Source of the DNA: Paenibacillus etheri
GTDB lineage: Bacteria > Bacillota > Bacilli > Paenibacillales > Paenibacillaceae
DNA: 64,000 nt
Direction: 5' to 3'
Assembly (NCBI RefSeq): GCF_001012825.1
Contig: NZ_LCZJ02000033.1
Coordinates: 336,139-400,138, forward strand
Shown in pieces: positions 46,228 to 55,713 of the stretch. The notes under the pieces were generated by a model that ran no database searches, was not told where the DNA came from, and saw nothing but the letters and a program-made list of their open reading frames with translations. How positions within the stretch are numbered: position 1 is the stretch's first letter; every line of letters begins with the position of its first letter. Position numbers and translations under genes: made by a program.

Positions 46228-48198
46228 ATGATTATTCAATGCCAAAATGTTCAAAAATACCACGGTGCACAGCTCGTACTAAATAGCATCACCTTCGATA
46301 TCCGCCAAGGAGAAAAAATCGGTCTAATCGGCCGCAACGGCTGCGGTAAAACTACGCTTTTCCACCTACTGAATGGTGAAGAACGCCCCGATCAAGGGCA
46401 AATCTCAATTCGCAAAGGTAGCGTAGTAGGTATGCTGGCTCAAATTCAAGAGGTTAACGAAAAAGAAACCGTATATGAAGTTCTACAACGTAGTTTTGCT
46501 GAGCAACTGCAGTGGCAACAACGCCTGCGAGAGCTGGAGCTTGAAATGTCCACCTTCAATACCGGAACGGATGAAACACTATGGAATCGGCTGCTGAAAG
46601 AATATGGTAGCCTTCAGGATAAATTTGAGACCGCTGGAGGCTACGAAATTGAATCCACCATTCAGCGAGTTTCCACTGGTCTAGGAATCGGAACTGGGCA
46701 ATATAGCCGACTCTTCTCCTCTCTATCTGGCGGCGAGAAAACTAAAGTCGGACTCGCAGAACTGCTGCTGCGTAGACCAGATGTACTTCTACTTGATGAG
46801 CCAACCAATCATTTAGACATGAACGCCATTGAGTGGTTAGAGCAGTACTTACAGAGCTATGACGGTACAGTGTTAGCCATTTCCCATGATCGTTACTTCC
46901 TCGATGCTGTAGTCAAGAAAGTGATCGAGATTGAGGATGGCGAAGCATTTACCTTTCATACCAACTACAGCGGCTATCAAGTAGAGAAGGAAACACGTCT
47001 ACTTCAACAATTTGCTGATTATCAAGAGCAGCAGAAAAAAATAAAACAAATGCAGGAGAGCATCAAACGCCTCATCGAATTTGGGAATCGCGGGACTCCC
47101 CCTAACCCTGCCTTTTACCGGAGAGCAGCTTCCATGCAAAAAGCACTGGATCGTATGGTGAAGGTTAAACGTCCTATTCTAGAGCGCAAATCGATGGATT
47201 TACAGCTACAGCAAAATGATCGCTCCGGGAATCAAGTCGTCATTCTGGAGGATATCGGTAAGGCATATGGAGAGCGAAGCCTGTTTACAGACGCAAACGA
47301 AGTGCTTCGCTACGGAGAGACCACGGCACTTATCGGTGGTAACGGGGCAGGGAAAAGTACGCTTTTAAGAATTATATTAGGTCAGGAGACGCCAGACACC
47401 GGAAGCTGCACGCTTGGATCAAGAACCGTTGTTGGCTATCTCGCGCAAGAGGCTGTCCCTGACAATAACAAACAATCTGTTCTCCGCTACTTTCGTGAAG
47501 AAGCCGGACTAGAAGAAGGTGAAGCGCGCGGGCAGCTCGCACGTTTCCTGTTCTATGGTGCCGATGTGTTCAAAGACATCACGAATCTGTCTGGAGGGGA
47601 ATGGACCCGCCTGCGTTTCGCTGTGTTGATGCATCGTAAACCAAACCTGCTAATTCTGGATGAACCAACGAACCATCTAGATATTGACTCCCGTGAGGCG
47701 CTAGAGGAAGCCTTAGAGGAATTTTCAGGTACAGTACTGGCCGTATCGCATGACCGCTATTTCATTAATCGTCTATTCCATAAGCTCTGGTCCATTGAAA
47801 GTGGACGATTTGGAGTCTTCAACGGTAATTATGAGTATTACAAGGAGAAGCAAGCTGAACAGGCGTTAACATTAGCGACACCAGTCTCTATTCCTAATCA
47901 GCCAAAACCTTCCTCTTCGGAAGGAACCACTTCACGCTCCAGTAAGCCTCAATCTAACGGTTCCGTGAATGGCACTACAGCTAACTCAACCAGTTTCCGC
48001 AAGAGAAGCATCCACTTTGATTGGGAAAAGGCTATTGCAGAGGTTGAGGATCAGCTTGGGGAAATCGATGCCAAGATGTTAGATCCACTGATCAGTAGCA
48101 ATGCGGCAGAGCTCGCCGAGCTACAGAAAGAACGCGATACAGTGCAAGAGCAACTAGATGAGTTTTATGCGGGCTGGATGGAAACTGCGGGACAATAA
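46228..48198 (+). CDS. ABC-F family ATPase
   Basis: This 656-residue protein has two ATP-binding cassettes and no membrane part: Walker A GRNGCGKTT and GGNGAGKST, signatures LSGGEKTKVGLAEL and LSGGEWTRLRFAVL, Walker B LLLDEPTNHLDMN and LILDEPTNHLDID. The linker between them is long and charged, and a Ser/Asn-rich spacer leads to a C-terminal coiled coil (Uup/YdiF type). ABC-F proteins act on the ribosome; some give resistance to ribosome-binding antibiotics. Which group this belongs to is not clear. RBS AAAGGAG. Confidence 0.92.
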   Translation: MIIQCQNVQKYHGAQLVLNSITFDIRQGEKIGLIGRNGCGKTTLFHLLNGEERPDQGQISIRKGSVVGMLAQIQEVNEKETVYEVLQRSFAEQLQWQQRLRELELEMSTFNTGTDETLWNRLLKEYGSLQDKFETAGGYEIESTIQRVSTGLGIGTGQYSRLFSSLSGGEKTKVGLAELLLRRPDVLLLDEPTNHLDMNAIEWLEQYLQSYDGTVLAISHDRYFLDAVVKKVIEIEDGEAFTFHTNYSGYQVEKETRLLQQFADYQEQQKKIKQMQESIKRLIEFGNRGTPPNPAFYRRAASMQKALDRMVKVKRPILERKSMDLQLQQNDRSGNQVVILEDIGKAYGERSLFTDANEVLRYGETTALIGGNGAGKSTLLRIILGQETPDTGSCTLGSRTVVGYLAQEAVPDNNKQSVLRYFREEAGLEEGEARGQLARFLFYGADVFKDITNLSGGEWTRLRFAVLMHRKPNLLILDEPTNHLDIDSREALEEALEEFSGTVLAVSHDRYFINRLFHKLWSIESGRFGVFNGNYEYYKEKQAEQALTLATPVSIPNQPKPSSSEGTTSRSSKPQSNGSVNGTTANSTSFRKRSIHFDWEKAIAEVEDQLGEIDAKMLDPLISSNAAELAELQKERDTVQEQLDEFYAGWMETAGQ

Positions 48199-48224
48199 CG
48201 ATTATTCAACGAGGAGATACGGAT

Positions 48225-48692
48225 ATGAGCAACGAAACGAAGATTAAGCTTTTTTGGGAAGAATACACCCAGCTTTATCCACAAGCAGCGGATAACTACG
48301 AGGCTTGGGCCTTTGGCGACAATCCTCATATGGCCGATGAACTGCTAGATCTGGTGATCCGTGGGATTAAGACAGGAACCGCTTCTAACTATGAAATTTA
48401 TGCAGTCTGCGATGAGACGTTGCCGGAAATTGGTCGACACAGTATTTTGCTGGATGGCCGTGGTAATCCGCAAGCAGTGATCGTTACGACCAATGTGCAA
48501 ATTACACCCTTTGATGAGGTGGGTGCTGACTTTGCCTATAGCGAAGGCGAGGATGACAGAACGCTAGAGTCGTGGCGCCATGAGCATGAGAAGTTCTTCA
48601 CCAGAGAATCTTTAGCGTTCTTGAAGAAGCCTTTTGATCCAAAGATGAAAGTGGTTTGCGAGAACTTTAGACTAGTATATACAAAATCCTGA
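48225..48692 (+). CDS. ASCH domain protein
   Basis: In this 155-residue protein the pattern AWAFGDNPHMADELLDLVIRGIKTGTAS and TPFDEVGADFAYSEGEDDRTLESWR is that of ASCH-domain proteins, a PUA-like fold linked to RNA binding or nucleoside hydrolysis (YqfB-like). It starts 26 nt after the ABC-F gene with GGAG upstream, so the two probably share a transcript. Confidence 0.85.
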   Translation: MSNETKIKLFWEEYTQLYPQAADNYEAWAFGDNPHMADELLDLVIRGIKTGTASNYEIYAVCDETLPEIGRHSILLDGRGNPQAVIVTTNVQITPFDEVGADFAYSEGEDDRTLESWRHEHEKFFTRESLAFLKKPFDPKMKVVCENFRLVYTKS

Positions 48693-48705
48693 GAAACTCA
48701 GGAAA

Positions 48706-48806
48706 CAAGCATAAACGCCTTCGGCGTCCTTATAAGGACGGTAAGCGTTTAAGCGAGAAATAGAAGACATAAAGTATGGTGTGAAACTTATACTTTCTTA
48801 TATTTC
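48706..48806 (+). repeat. Structured intergenic repeat, copy 1
   Basis: About 100 bp starting CAAGCATAAACGCC. It contains a GCC-TTC-GGC mini-hairpin, the perfect 14-bp palindrome GTCCTTATAAGGAC, an outer AAACGC/GCGTTT stem, and an AAATAGAAG to CTTATATTT stem. Near-identical to copy 2 at 57178; copy 3 at 59568 is diverged. Confidence 0.8.
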
Positions 48807-48808
48807 TA

Positions 48809-48845
48809 AAAAGGCGGCCTCTTCAGATACGAAGAGACCGCCTTT
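48809..48845 (+). terminator. Terminator after repeat copy 1
   Basis: AAAGGCGGCCTCTTC and GAAGAGACCGCCTTT pair with one mismatch. It can stop both the ASCH transcript and the small gene on the minus strand at 48893. Confidence 0.8.
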
Positions 48846-48892
48846 GATGTATACTATACAACTATTAGAGTTAGATAATTATAAAATACGGC

Positions 48893-49045
48893 TCAGCGCC
48901 AAAACCCCAGAATCCAACCAATGACAGAGATCCATAACGGAATGCTGATTAAGATACCCCAAACCAGCCCAGTGGCAATATTGCCCTCTGCAGGACGCAC
49001 CACATTTTCCTGTTTCAATGGAATGCTTAACTCTTCTTGTTCCAT
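48893..49045 (-). CDS. Small single-pass membrane protein
   Basis: A 50-residue protein from ATG 49045 (EQEELSIPLKQENVV) with AGGAGGGG 7 nt upstream. A longer frame to 49108 has no site. The C-terminal half is one membrane segment (LVWGILISIPLWISVIGWILG). Not recognised. Confidence 0.6.
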   Translation of the reverse strand: MEQEELSIPLKQENVVRPAEGNIATGLVWGILISIPLWISVIGWILGFWR

Positions 49046-49214
49046 GCGATCCCCTCCTAAAATTCTTATCGTCACTGTAGAGGAAAAAATGTAGACCGCT
49101 CGACCCAAAAACTTAGAATGCCAACATTGTAAGTGCTTACATAATAGTTATTACCCATAATTTAAAACATTAAAAAACATCACTTTACGGAAGTCATATA
49201 TGATATGCAAATTC

Positions 49215-49832
49215 TTAGTCCAATATTACTACTTTTTCTGGATTTCGTAAATATTCAAACATCGTCCGTAGCTGCTCATTTGTATTCCTCTCTACTGAGA
49301 GCTCAGGCAGTTCATCTTCAGCAAAAAAGGATACTTCACTCGTCTCCACCCCTTGCATCGCCTCACCGCCCACGATTCTGCATAAAATAAAAAACTTATA
49401 CACGTGATACGGCTCCGGAGGATGGTTATGAAATTTCTTATCTAGAACAGCCAGCAAGCGAATTGCTTTTGTCTCAAATCCTGATTCTTCTTGAATTTCC
49501 TTGACAACGACCTCACTCGGTGACAGACCGATGTCTCCCCAGCCCCCTGGAAGCGCCCACTTTCCATCCAATTTCTCGCGGACAAGCAGGATTCTGTCTT
49601 CCTGAAAAACAACACCACGGATATCCACTTTCGGCGTAGCATAACCACCCTCACTAGCAAAGGAGAGTCTTATTCTCTCCTTGCTTTCGAACGTATAATT
49701 AGCAAGGATATCCACACTTAGCTCCCGCAAAGCTTGATACCGTTCTATATCATAGACATCTTTAGCGTAAGTTAGTCCAGTCTGTGCGATGGCCTGTATT
49801 TCTTTTGCCCAGCTTAACCATTTCTGCTCCAT
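49215..49832 (-). CDS. Nudix hydrolase
   Basis: This is a 205-residue protein. The Nudix box reads GDIGLSPSEVVVKEIQEESG, with Lys where the consensus has Arg. An N-terminal helical extension of about 65 residues (LSWAKEIQAIAQTGLTYAKD) is the NUDIX_N-type domain of Bacillus ADP-ribose pyrophosphatase-like proteins. It hydrolyses a nucleoside diphosphate linked to another group; substrate unknown. AAAAGGGG precedes ATG. Confidence 0.9.
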   Translation of the reverse strand: MEQKWLSWAKEIQAIAQTGLTYAKDVYDIERYQALRELSVDILANYTFESKERIRLSFASEGGYATPKVDIRGVVFQEDRILLVREKLDGKWALPGGWGDIGLSPSEVVVKEIQEESGFETKAIRLLAVLDKKFHNHPPEPYHVYKFFILCRIVGGEAMQGVETSEVSFFAEDELPELSVERNTNEQLRTMFEYLRNPEKVVILD

Positions 49833-49863
49833 TGCTGCACCCCTTTTAAATACCTAATTAGGA

Positions 49864-50817
49864 TTACTGGCAAAGCATTAAATGACGGGAAAATAAACCT
49901 TTTTTAGCTTCACAACGGTCGATAATCGTAAATCCGGCTTCATTGATCATCTCATCCACCGGTTCAATCGCAACAATCACCACCCGATCTGCAATCCGGC
50001 GTGCGTTCACTAGAATCGCAAACTGTTCCTCAGGTGTAATACTAGAATATAGATTATATGGCATATCTACAATAGCTACGTCGTAATGTTCTGTAATGTC
50101 AGCAATATCCCCAAGTGTTACCTCACTTGTGAATCCAAAATGGGCAATATTCGTTCTGGCACCGATCGCAATCTGAGGGTTAATGTCACGCCCGACCATG
50201 TTGATTCCCATCGACAGAGCTTCTACCATTACTGTTCCGATGCCGCAGCAAGGATCGATTGCTCGAACACCTGCCGGATTCGGAACAGCTATATTAACCG
50301 CTGCTCGGGCTACACGTGTGCTAAGCGCGATTGAGTAGCTACGCGGCTTTTTCATTTGACGGAACCATGTGGCCTTGTTCTTATGATAAGCTCCAAAGTA
50401 CCAGCGACCGCCCAGCGTAACAATACCGTATACCAACTGAGGGTGGTTTACATCCGCTTCCCCTTCAATACGCAGCCCAATTTCTCGCTCGATCACTCTT
50501 CGCTCATCATATTCTATTTTATCCGCAGGAGACAGATCATTGGTCTTCACAAAAATAACCTTAAACGTCTTGCCGCCAAGCTCCACCTGCTCCGTCTGAT
50601 CATAAATCTCAGGCAAGCTGTCTCCCTCGTACATGACATCAATCCGCTCTTTAATGAAGGGACTGCGGCTGACATCCACCTCTACCTCACTCTTAAAGAT
50701 TGAAGAAGGTACTTCCTCACCAAAAAGACAACGAAGCTCCATCTGACATAGCGATAACTCGTCCTCTGAGCAGGTGTAAGTATATATAAATGTGTTCTTT
50801 CCACTTTTCTTTTGCAC
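49864..50817 (-). CDS. TRM11/THUMP-like RNA methyltransferase
   Basis: This is a 317-residue protein. The C-terminal half is a Rossmann methyltransferase: DPCCGIGTVMVEALSMG for SAM and catalytic VDMPYN (a variant of DPPY). The N-terminal half (FIYTYTCSEDELSLCQMEL) fits a THUMP/UPF0020-like RNA-binding part. It probably methylates a tRNA or rRNA guanine N2. The start is GTG 50817 after GAGGATGG. Next upstream is the HxlR gene, 42 nt away on the same strand. Confidence 0.85.
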   Translation of the reverse strand: MQKKSGKNTFIYTYTCSEDELSLCQMELRCLFGEEVPSSIFKSEVEVDVSRSPFIKERIDVMYEGDSLPEIYDQTEQVELGGKTFKVIFVKTNDLSPADKIEYDERRVIEREIGLRIEGEADVNHPQLVYGIVTLGGRWYFGAYHKNKATWFRQMKKPRSYSIALSTRVARAAVNIAVPNPAGVRAIDPCCGIGTVMVEALSMGINMVGRDINPQIAIGARTNIAHFGFTSEVTLGDIADITEHYDVAIVDMPYNLYSSITPEEQFAILVNARRIADRVVIVAIEPVDEMINEAGFTIIDRCEAKKGLFSRHLMLCQ

Positions 50818-50859
50818 AATAATCCATCCTCTATCCCAGTAAATTGTACTCCTAGCTTG

Positions 50860-51255
50860 CTACTCTTGCGTTTCGTGCTGACGATCATACCCTATACGTG
50901 CTTTGGCGATTTCAGTGTTGTTTCTATTGACCCATTCCACTAGGGAGGTTAGAGGATTCAGCAAGGACTCTCCTAAACTCGTCAGACCGTATTCAACAGT
51001 CAAAGGCACTGTAGGCGTGACTTTACGCCAAACTATGCCATCCCGTTCTAAATGACGGAGGGTCTGGGTCAGCATCCGTTGTGATATACCACCAGAACGC
51101 CGCTGCAGTTCTTTAAACCGCAATGCTTCTGCACCCAAATTGACAATGATGAGCACACTCCATTTGTCCCCAACTCTGTCCAGTATTTGGCGAGTGATGG
51201 AGCAATCCTCTAGCGTCGGCATTAGCCGAGTGGGTTCGTCCATTGAATGTTCCAA
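50860..51255 (-). CDS. HxlR family transcriptional regulator
   Basis: A protein of 131 residues if started at TTG 51255 (EHSMDEPTRL), 7 nt after GGAGGT; the longer frame to 51348 has no site. It has the winged-helix HxlR core: CSITRQILDRVGDKWSVLIIVNL and the RRSGGISQRMLTQTLRHLERDGI block. It is divergent from an SDR gene with 113 bp between starts; HxlR proteins usually control such neighbours in response to electrophiles. Confidence 0.88.
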   Translation of the reverse strand: MEHSMDEPTRLMPTLEDCSITRQILDRVGDKWSVLIIVNLGAEALRFKELQRRSGGISQRMLTQTLRHLERDGIVWRKVTPTVPLTVEYGLTSLGESLLNPLTSLVEWVNRNNTEIAKARIGYDRQHETQE

Positions 51256-51368
51256 AGTGGTTACCTCCATGTAACTTAAGCATCTAATAGTGCCTTCTTG
51301 TCCCTTAAGCTTATCCAGCTTATCATGGTTACTGTTAGTAATCAACAACCGGAAAGGAACTATTAATT

Positions 51369-52052
51369 ATGAAAAAAACGATAGCTATCATGGGAGCTGG
51401 CCCCGGCCTAGGACTCTCCATCGCCAAAAAATTCGGAGCAAACGGATTCCAAGTCGCCTTAATCTCTCGTAATGCGGATAAACTGAATACCCTCGTTGAA
51501 GAGCTTCGATCGTTGAATATCGAGGCCGCTGCTTTTCATGCAGATGTATACAATAAAGAACAAGTAATTGCTGCCTTCCACGACATCAAAGCGAAATACG
51601 GCTTTATCGATGTGCTTGAGTTCAGCCCTACAAGTGGAGGATACCCGCCTACTCCAGCTTCTCAAGTTACTGAGGAGAATGCACTAGATGCTTTCCAAGC
51701 GCTGGTTGTAGCCGCAATCAGAAGCGTGGAGCAAGTATTGCCTGAAATGCTGGAGAAACGCAGCGGAGCGCTACTGTTCACAACCGGTCTGTCCTCCATC
51801 TATCCGATGCAGATGATGGGTAATGTCGGTATCGCACTAAGTGGACTAAGAAATTATGCCCTCAATCTTCATGCTGACTTGGCTCCGAAAGGAATCTATG
51901 CAGGTCATCTGGTTCTAGGCGTATTTATCAAGCCAGGCACAGCTACAGATCCGGGACTCATTGCTGACGCTTGGTATGACATGTATGTAAATAAAGACAA
52001 AGCAGAAGATACTTTTCCTCAAGGTGTGACGCCGGCTACAATCATCTGGTAA
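51369..52052 (+). CDS. SDR family oxidoreductase
   Basis: In this 227-residue protein the N-terminus IAIMGAGPGLGLSIAKKFG is a variant of TGxxxGIG with a Gly-rich loop. VNPG-type C-part (LVLGVFIKPGTATDP) follows. The classic Tyr-x-x-x-Lys catalytic pair is not evident; GIALSGLRNYALNLH lies where it would be, so it may be an atypical SDR. It is likely controlled by the divergent HxlR. Confidence 0.8.
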   Translation: MKKTIAIMGAGPGLGLSIAKKFGANGFQVALISRNADKLNTLVEELRSLNIEAAAFHADVYNKEQVIAAFHDIKAKYGFIDVLEFSPTSGGYPPTPASQVTEENALDAFQALVVAAIRSVEQVLPEMLEKRSGALLFTTGLSSIYPMQMMGNVGIALSGLRNYALNLHADLAPKGIYAGHLVLGVFIKPGTATDPGLIADAWYDMYVNKDKAEDTFPQGVTPATIIW

Positions 52053-52194
52053 GATATTTCTCTAATCGCTTTTGATCCATAGTGAGTTCTCCAGTATAAT
52101 GATTCCTATAGAATGCTAAACAAGACGGTCACGCATGGCGATTAAGCTCATAGCCGGTTTTGCGCAGCAAAACTTAAGGAGGTACATACCCACT

Positions 52195-53550
52195 ATGTCA
52201 TACGAAACTTATTTTTCAACGCACCGGGATGAACATCTCGAAGAACTAAAGCAATGGCTCAGGATTCCAAGTATTTCTGCCTTGTCTGAGCATAAGGACG
52301 ATGTACTAGCTGCAGCCCACTGGTTAACAGACACACTAAAGAAGGCCGGACTTGAGAATATTGAACTTCATCCGACTGCGGGACATCCCGTTATATATGC
52401 TGATTATCTTCATGCTCCGGGTAAGCCAACCATTCTTGTATACGGCCACTACGATGTGCAGCCAGTAGATCCACTAAACCTATGGACCACACCTCCATTT
52501 GAGCCAGAGATTCGTGACGGCAAGCTGTATGCACGTGGAGCAACGGATGACAAAGGACAAGTATTCATTCACCTCAAAGCGATTGAAGCAATCTTGAAAC
52601 AAGAAGGTACTCTTCCTGTTAACATCAAGCTCTGTATCGAAGGTGAAGAAGAAATCGGCAGCGCAAATCTCCCTCCATTCCTGGAAGCTAACAAAGAGAA
52701 GCTGGCTGCGGATGCGGTGCTAGTCTCCGATACTTCCCTGCTGGAACGCGGTCGCCCTGCAATTTGCACAGGACTACGTGGTCTAGGATCACTTGAAGTG
52801 AGCGTAACTACAGCTCTTACAGACCTGCACTCCGGTTCTTACGGTGGTGGCGTTCCGAATGCACTGCACGCGCTCGTGTCCTTGCTCAGCTCCCTTCATG
52901 ACGACAAAGGTCGCGTTTCTGTAGAAGGCTTCTATGATGGTGTACCTGAACTTTCTCCAATGCTGCGTGAGGAATTCGTGAAGCAAGGCGTGAATGAAGA
53001 TAAAATCCGTGAAGGACTTGGACTCGATGCGTTATATGGCGAGGAAGGTTATTCCTTTGTAGAACGTATTGGTGCTCGCCCTACCCTTGAGCTTAACGGT
53101 GTGTATGGCGGCTTCCAAGGGGAAGGAAGCAAGACAGTTATTCCGAAAGAAGCACATGCTAAGATTACTTGCCGCCTCGTTGGCGATCAGGATCCACAGC
53201 ATATTCTTGATGCCGTTGAGGCGCATCTGAAAGCTAACATCCAAACCGGAGCGAAAGTACATGTGAAGCAAATGGAAAAGGCGCGCGCCTTTAACATCGA
53301 TCCATCGAACCCTATTCTGCAAACTGCAGCAGACGCTTACGGCAAAGTATACGGAACCCGTGCCCTCTTCACCAAAGACGGTGGCTCCATTCCGATCATG
53401 GAAAGCTTCGCACGTGTACTTGAAGCACCAGTGGTCCTGATGGGCTTTGGCCTTGATGATGAGAACCTGCATGCACCGGATGAGCATTTCAACCTTGAGA
53501 ACTTTGATAAGGGACTGCTCACCATTGTTGAGTTCTTGAAGACCGTTTAA
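52195..53550 (+). CDS. M20 family dipeptidase
   Basis: This is a 451-residue metallopeptidase from ATG 52195, which follows AAGGAGGT by 11 nt; the frame opens earlier at 52135 without a site. Metal and catalytic motifs: LVYGHYDVQPVDP, ARGATDDKGQ, CIEGEEEIGSANL, DTSLLERGRPAI and DLHSGSYGG (lid domain); C-terminal FGLDDENLHAPDEHFNLEN. It cleaves dipeptides or small acylated amino acids in the cytosol. Confidence 0.92.
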   Translation: MSYETYFSTHRDEHLEELKQWLRIPSISALSEHKDDVLAAAHWLTDTLKKAGLENIELHPTAGHPVIYADYLHAPGKPTILVYGHYDVQPVDPLNLWTTPPFEPEIRDGKLYARGATDDKGQVFIHLKAIEAILKQEGTLPVNIKLCIEGEEEIGSANLPPFLEANKEKLAADAVLVSDTSLLERGRPAICTGLRGLGSLEVSVTTALTDLHSGSYGGGVPNALHALVSLLSSLHDDKGRVSVEGFYDGVPELSPMLREEFVKQGVNEDKIREGLGLDALYGEEGYSFVERIGARPTLELNGVYGGFQGEGSKTVIPKEAHAKITCRLVGDQDPQHILDAVEAHLKANIQTGAKVHVKQMEKARAFNIDPSNPILQTAADAYGKVYGTRALFTKDGGSIPIMESFARVLEAPVVLMGFGLDDENLHAPDEHFNLENFDKGLLTIVEFLKTV

Positions 53551-53569
53551 GAGAATCAGGTAGTTTAGT

Positions 53570-53606
53570 AAAGTCAGGCTCCTCTTCATTGAGGAGCCTG
53601 GCTTTT
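53570..53606 (+). terminator. Dipeptidase terminator
   Basis: AGTCAGGCTCCTC and GAGGAGCCTGGCT form a near-perfect stem, followed by TTTTT. Confidence 0.9.
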
Positions 53607-53651
53607 TGATATCTAAGATAAGTTCATAACACAATCATCTACCAAAACATA

Positions 53652-53679
53652 AAAAAATCCTTGCATCGCAAGGATTTGG
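53652..53679 (-). terminator. Original tRNA-Gly terminator, left end of the island
   Basis: On the minus strand ATCCTTGC/GCAAGGAT with T7 stands just after the tRNA 3'-half copy; it is the natural place for the tRNA terminator before integration. Confidence 0.75.
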
Positions 53680-53690
53680 AAGTTTGAATT

Positions 53691-53741
53691 ATGGAGCGGG
53701 TGATGGGAATCGAACCCACGCTATCAGCTTGGAAGGCTGAT
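53691..53741 (-). repeat. Attachment-site repeat: 3' part of tRNA-Gly
   Basis: 51 bp identical to 57038-57088, covering the anticodon arm, T-arm, acceptor 3' strand and CCA of the tRNA-Gly gene. The 5' half of a tRNA is absent here. It marks the far end of an element integrated in the tRNA gene. Confidence 0.9.
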
Positions 53742-54684
53742 CTTAGCTATAGCATAACTTCCCGAAGATAGACAAATGCAAGTCCGGTATCGTTTCTGGC
53801 TTAGCTTAATGGTCAAGACAGGTCAGAACAAGATAAATGGTTTTAAAACATCTGCCCCATTTTCTTAATAGGGCAGATGTAGATAAAGAGAGCCGTTCAG
53901 GGTTACTCCTGATATGCTCCCATCATAGTAGACAGTAGAAAAAACAAAAACTTCTACTGCTACATGAAGTGCACCTGGTTTGTCCGATGAAATTCTAGGG
54001 GGTGCACTTCACATCTTTTAGTTGTTCTTCTGTTAAACCAATAATCATCTTTGTCTTTCGCCTCTTCTCTAATATCCATATTTCGATATTAAAAAAGGAT
54101 TCACCTGCTATTAAATTCAATAGCGGTATGATACTATCCCCATCAGAAGGATAACAACATACCGTATGAGCAATCCATACACCGCGATAATGGGATTTGG
54201 ATCACATTTACGATACACAGTTGCTATAAAGGAACCTTATGTAATAATTTTCTCCTATATATAGGTGGCTATCGGGTGACAACTTTCAAGAGAATAAAAA
54301 TCTCATTGTTTTATTGATTTCTTTGTTATAGATTTGATTGCTGAGATATGGATATGCCTCGTTGGATTCCTTCGCCAGAGCCTTTCGATCAAGGCGTGCT
54401 CAACATGCTCGAAGTAGGTGCGAAGTCTTGATCGCATTGTTGTAAGCTCAAATTAACGATTTAAATACGATGCCCCCTCAATCGCAGAACGGCCAATCGA
54501 CTCCGCGCTTGAGGGGGTATTTTTTCGTAAACGTGCTTCGTTAGCCAGCGAGTGAGCTGCAAAAAGGTATGTTTGACCTTCGTGTCCAGCTTCACCAGCT
54601 CGAGCAAGCAAAACGCAATTAGAGCGTCCAGATCTATGGCAACGCTAGTGATTGCATTTATGTGTCAACTTTAATTTCTCTATC
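53742..54684. other. Gene-poor left part of the tRNA island, with relics
   Basis: Nothing intact is seen. Structures: hairpin ACATCTGCCC/GGGCAGATGT (53848-53880); perfect 11-bp inverted repeat TGAAGTGCACC/GGTGCACTTCA (53965-54011); minus-strand coding-like relic of about 66 codons ending at 53995 with no start (has MIIGLTEEQLKDV); terminator at 54472-54526; minus-strand coding-like relic about 54465-54665 (DLDALIAFCLLELVKLD), no start. None is recognised. Confidence 0.4.
54472..54526 (+). terminator. Terminator inside the island
   Basis: CCCCCTCAA pairs with TTGAGGGGG over a 27-nt loop, then TATTTTTT. Confidence 0.7.
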
Positions 54685-54723
54685 TAAAAAACCACGCCGT
54701 TTCTATGTGTAGAAACGGCGTGG
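54685..54723 (-). terminator. Terminator of the lectin gene
   Basis: CCACGCCGTTTCTA and TAGAAACGGCGTGG form a perfect 14-bp stem; TTTTTTAG follows on the minus strand. Confidence 0.92.
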
Positions 54724-54740
54724 CATTAGCTTCATATGTG

Positions 54741-55292
54741 TTACGATGCATGCGGAATGAACCAGCGCTGATTGGCGCCGCCATTATAATCCCACTGGAT
54801 AGCCTGTCCTCCGTCGGATGTCGATTGTCCCGAGATATCCAAATACTTGCCACTACCTCGGTTGATAATATATGACGAGTCACCTCTATCTTGATTGGTT
54901 GGAACGATTTTCCACTGTTGGTTCCATCCGCCATTATCTGGCCATTGAATCACTTTAGCACCATTGGATGTAGACGATTCGCTGACTTCCAGTAAATCTC
55001 CGCTTTCTACGTTTCTGATGTGATAATAGCCGTCTCCTAGATTTTCAAAATACCATTTTTGATCATTAACAATGGAATTCCAATTAAAATGCCATTGTAT
55101 GATAAGCGCTCCATCCGCCTGTTTATCCTGTCCACTGACTCCCAATGTTTTATTGCTATTTACATTTATAATGATACTAGGGTTCGTTCCAGCAGCATGC
55201 GTCGTCTGAGTAAATGCAGCAGGTGCTGCGGATCCAATAAATACAAGTGTCAGAATCGCTATCAACCATTTCGTATTGAGTAACCGTTTCAT
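54741..55292 (-). CDS. Secreted ricin-type (RICIN) beta-trefoil lectin
   Basis: This 183-residue protein has a signal peptide (about 1-34, hydrophobic core LIAILTLVFIGSAAPAAF), then one complete beta-trefoil of about 140 residues with QxW-type repeats (IIQWHFNW, VIQWPDNGGWNQQW, AIQWDYNGGANQRWF). It should bind glycans outside the cell. No catalytic domain is attached. It is the only intact gene with a clear product in the integrated element and so its likely cargo. It has its own strong terminator. Confidence 0.88.
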   Translation of the reverse strand: MKRLLNTKWLIAILTLVFIGSAAPAAFTQTTHAAGTNPSIIINVNSNKTLGVSGQDKQADGALIIQWHFNWNSIVNDQKWYFENLGDGYYHIRNVESGDLLEVSESSTSNGAKVIQWPDNGGWNQQWKIVPTNQDRGDSSYIINRGSGKYLDISGQSTSDGGQAIQWDYNGGANQRWFIPHAS

Positions 55293-55578
55293 AAGATAAG
55301 TCCACTCCTTTAATTTTCTTTTAGTCAGATTTCAATTTCTCCCAATCAACTGCCATTATAGACGATTAGAATGTCGCCTCCTTTGATAAAAAGTAATAAA
55401 TACCCATTTCATCAAATCTCATGATGGGGTTCTATTTCTATCGTTTGAAGGCGAGCGCTCGCAATGATGATCATAGAAATAGATCTAGAAGAAATTATTT
55501 CAATTATAGGTAATTTATTACTTTATTATACATAGTTTACATACAAAAGAGATGCCAATTTAATCACATAAAAACAAA

Positions 55579-55713
55579 CTATTTTGAAGTAATTTTCCAA
55601 CTTTTACCTGCCCTCGGGCAATACATCAACGGGGCATAGCTATTCTTTGGCTCTCGGCGGTCGCTCCAATGCTTGAAACCACGCCATTCATTCGCCAGTT
55701 CTCCAATTTCTAC
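55579..55713 (-). pseudogene. Phage-type dimeric dUTPase relic
   Basis: On the minus strand VEIGELANEWRGFKHWS is the core motif of dimeric dUTPases of phages. It follows in frame, across a TAG, from the 82-residue gene at 55714. After 45 codons the frame ends at 55579 with no EEYVDALHF motif. It is a fragment. Bases 55293-55578 up to the lectin gene show only AT-rich spacer. Confidence 0.65.

Noticed and set aside
53696..53741. Second tRNA-Gly gene
   Set aside because: Only the 3' part is present; the D-arm and acceptor 5' strand are absent, so it is an attachment-site copy.
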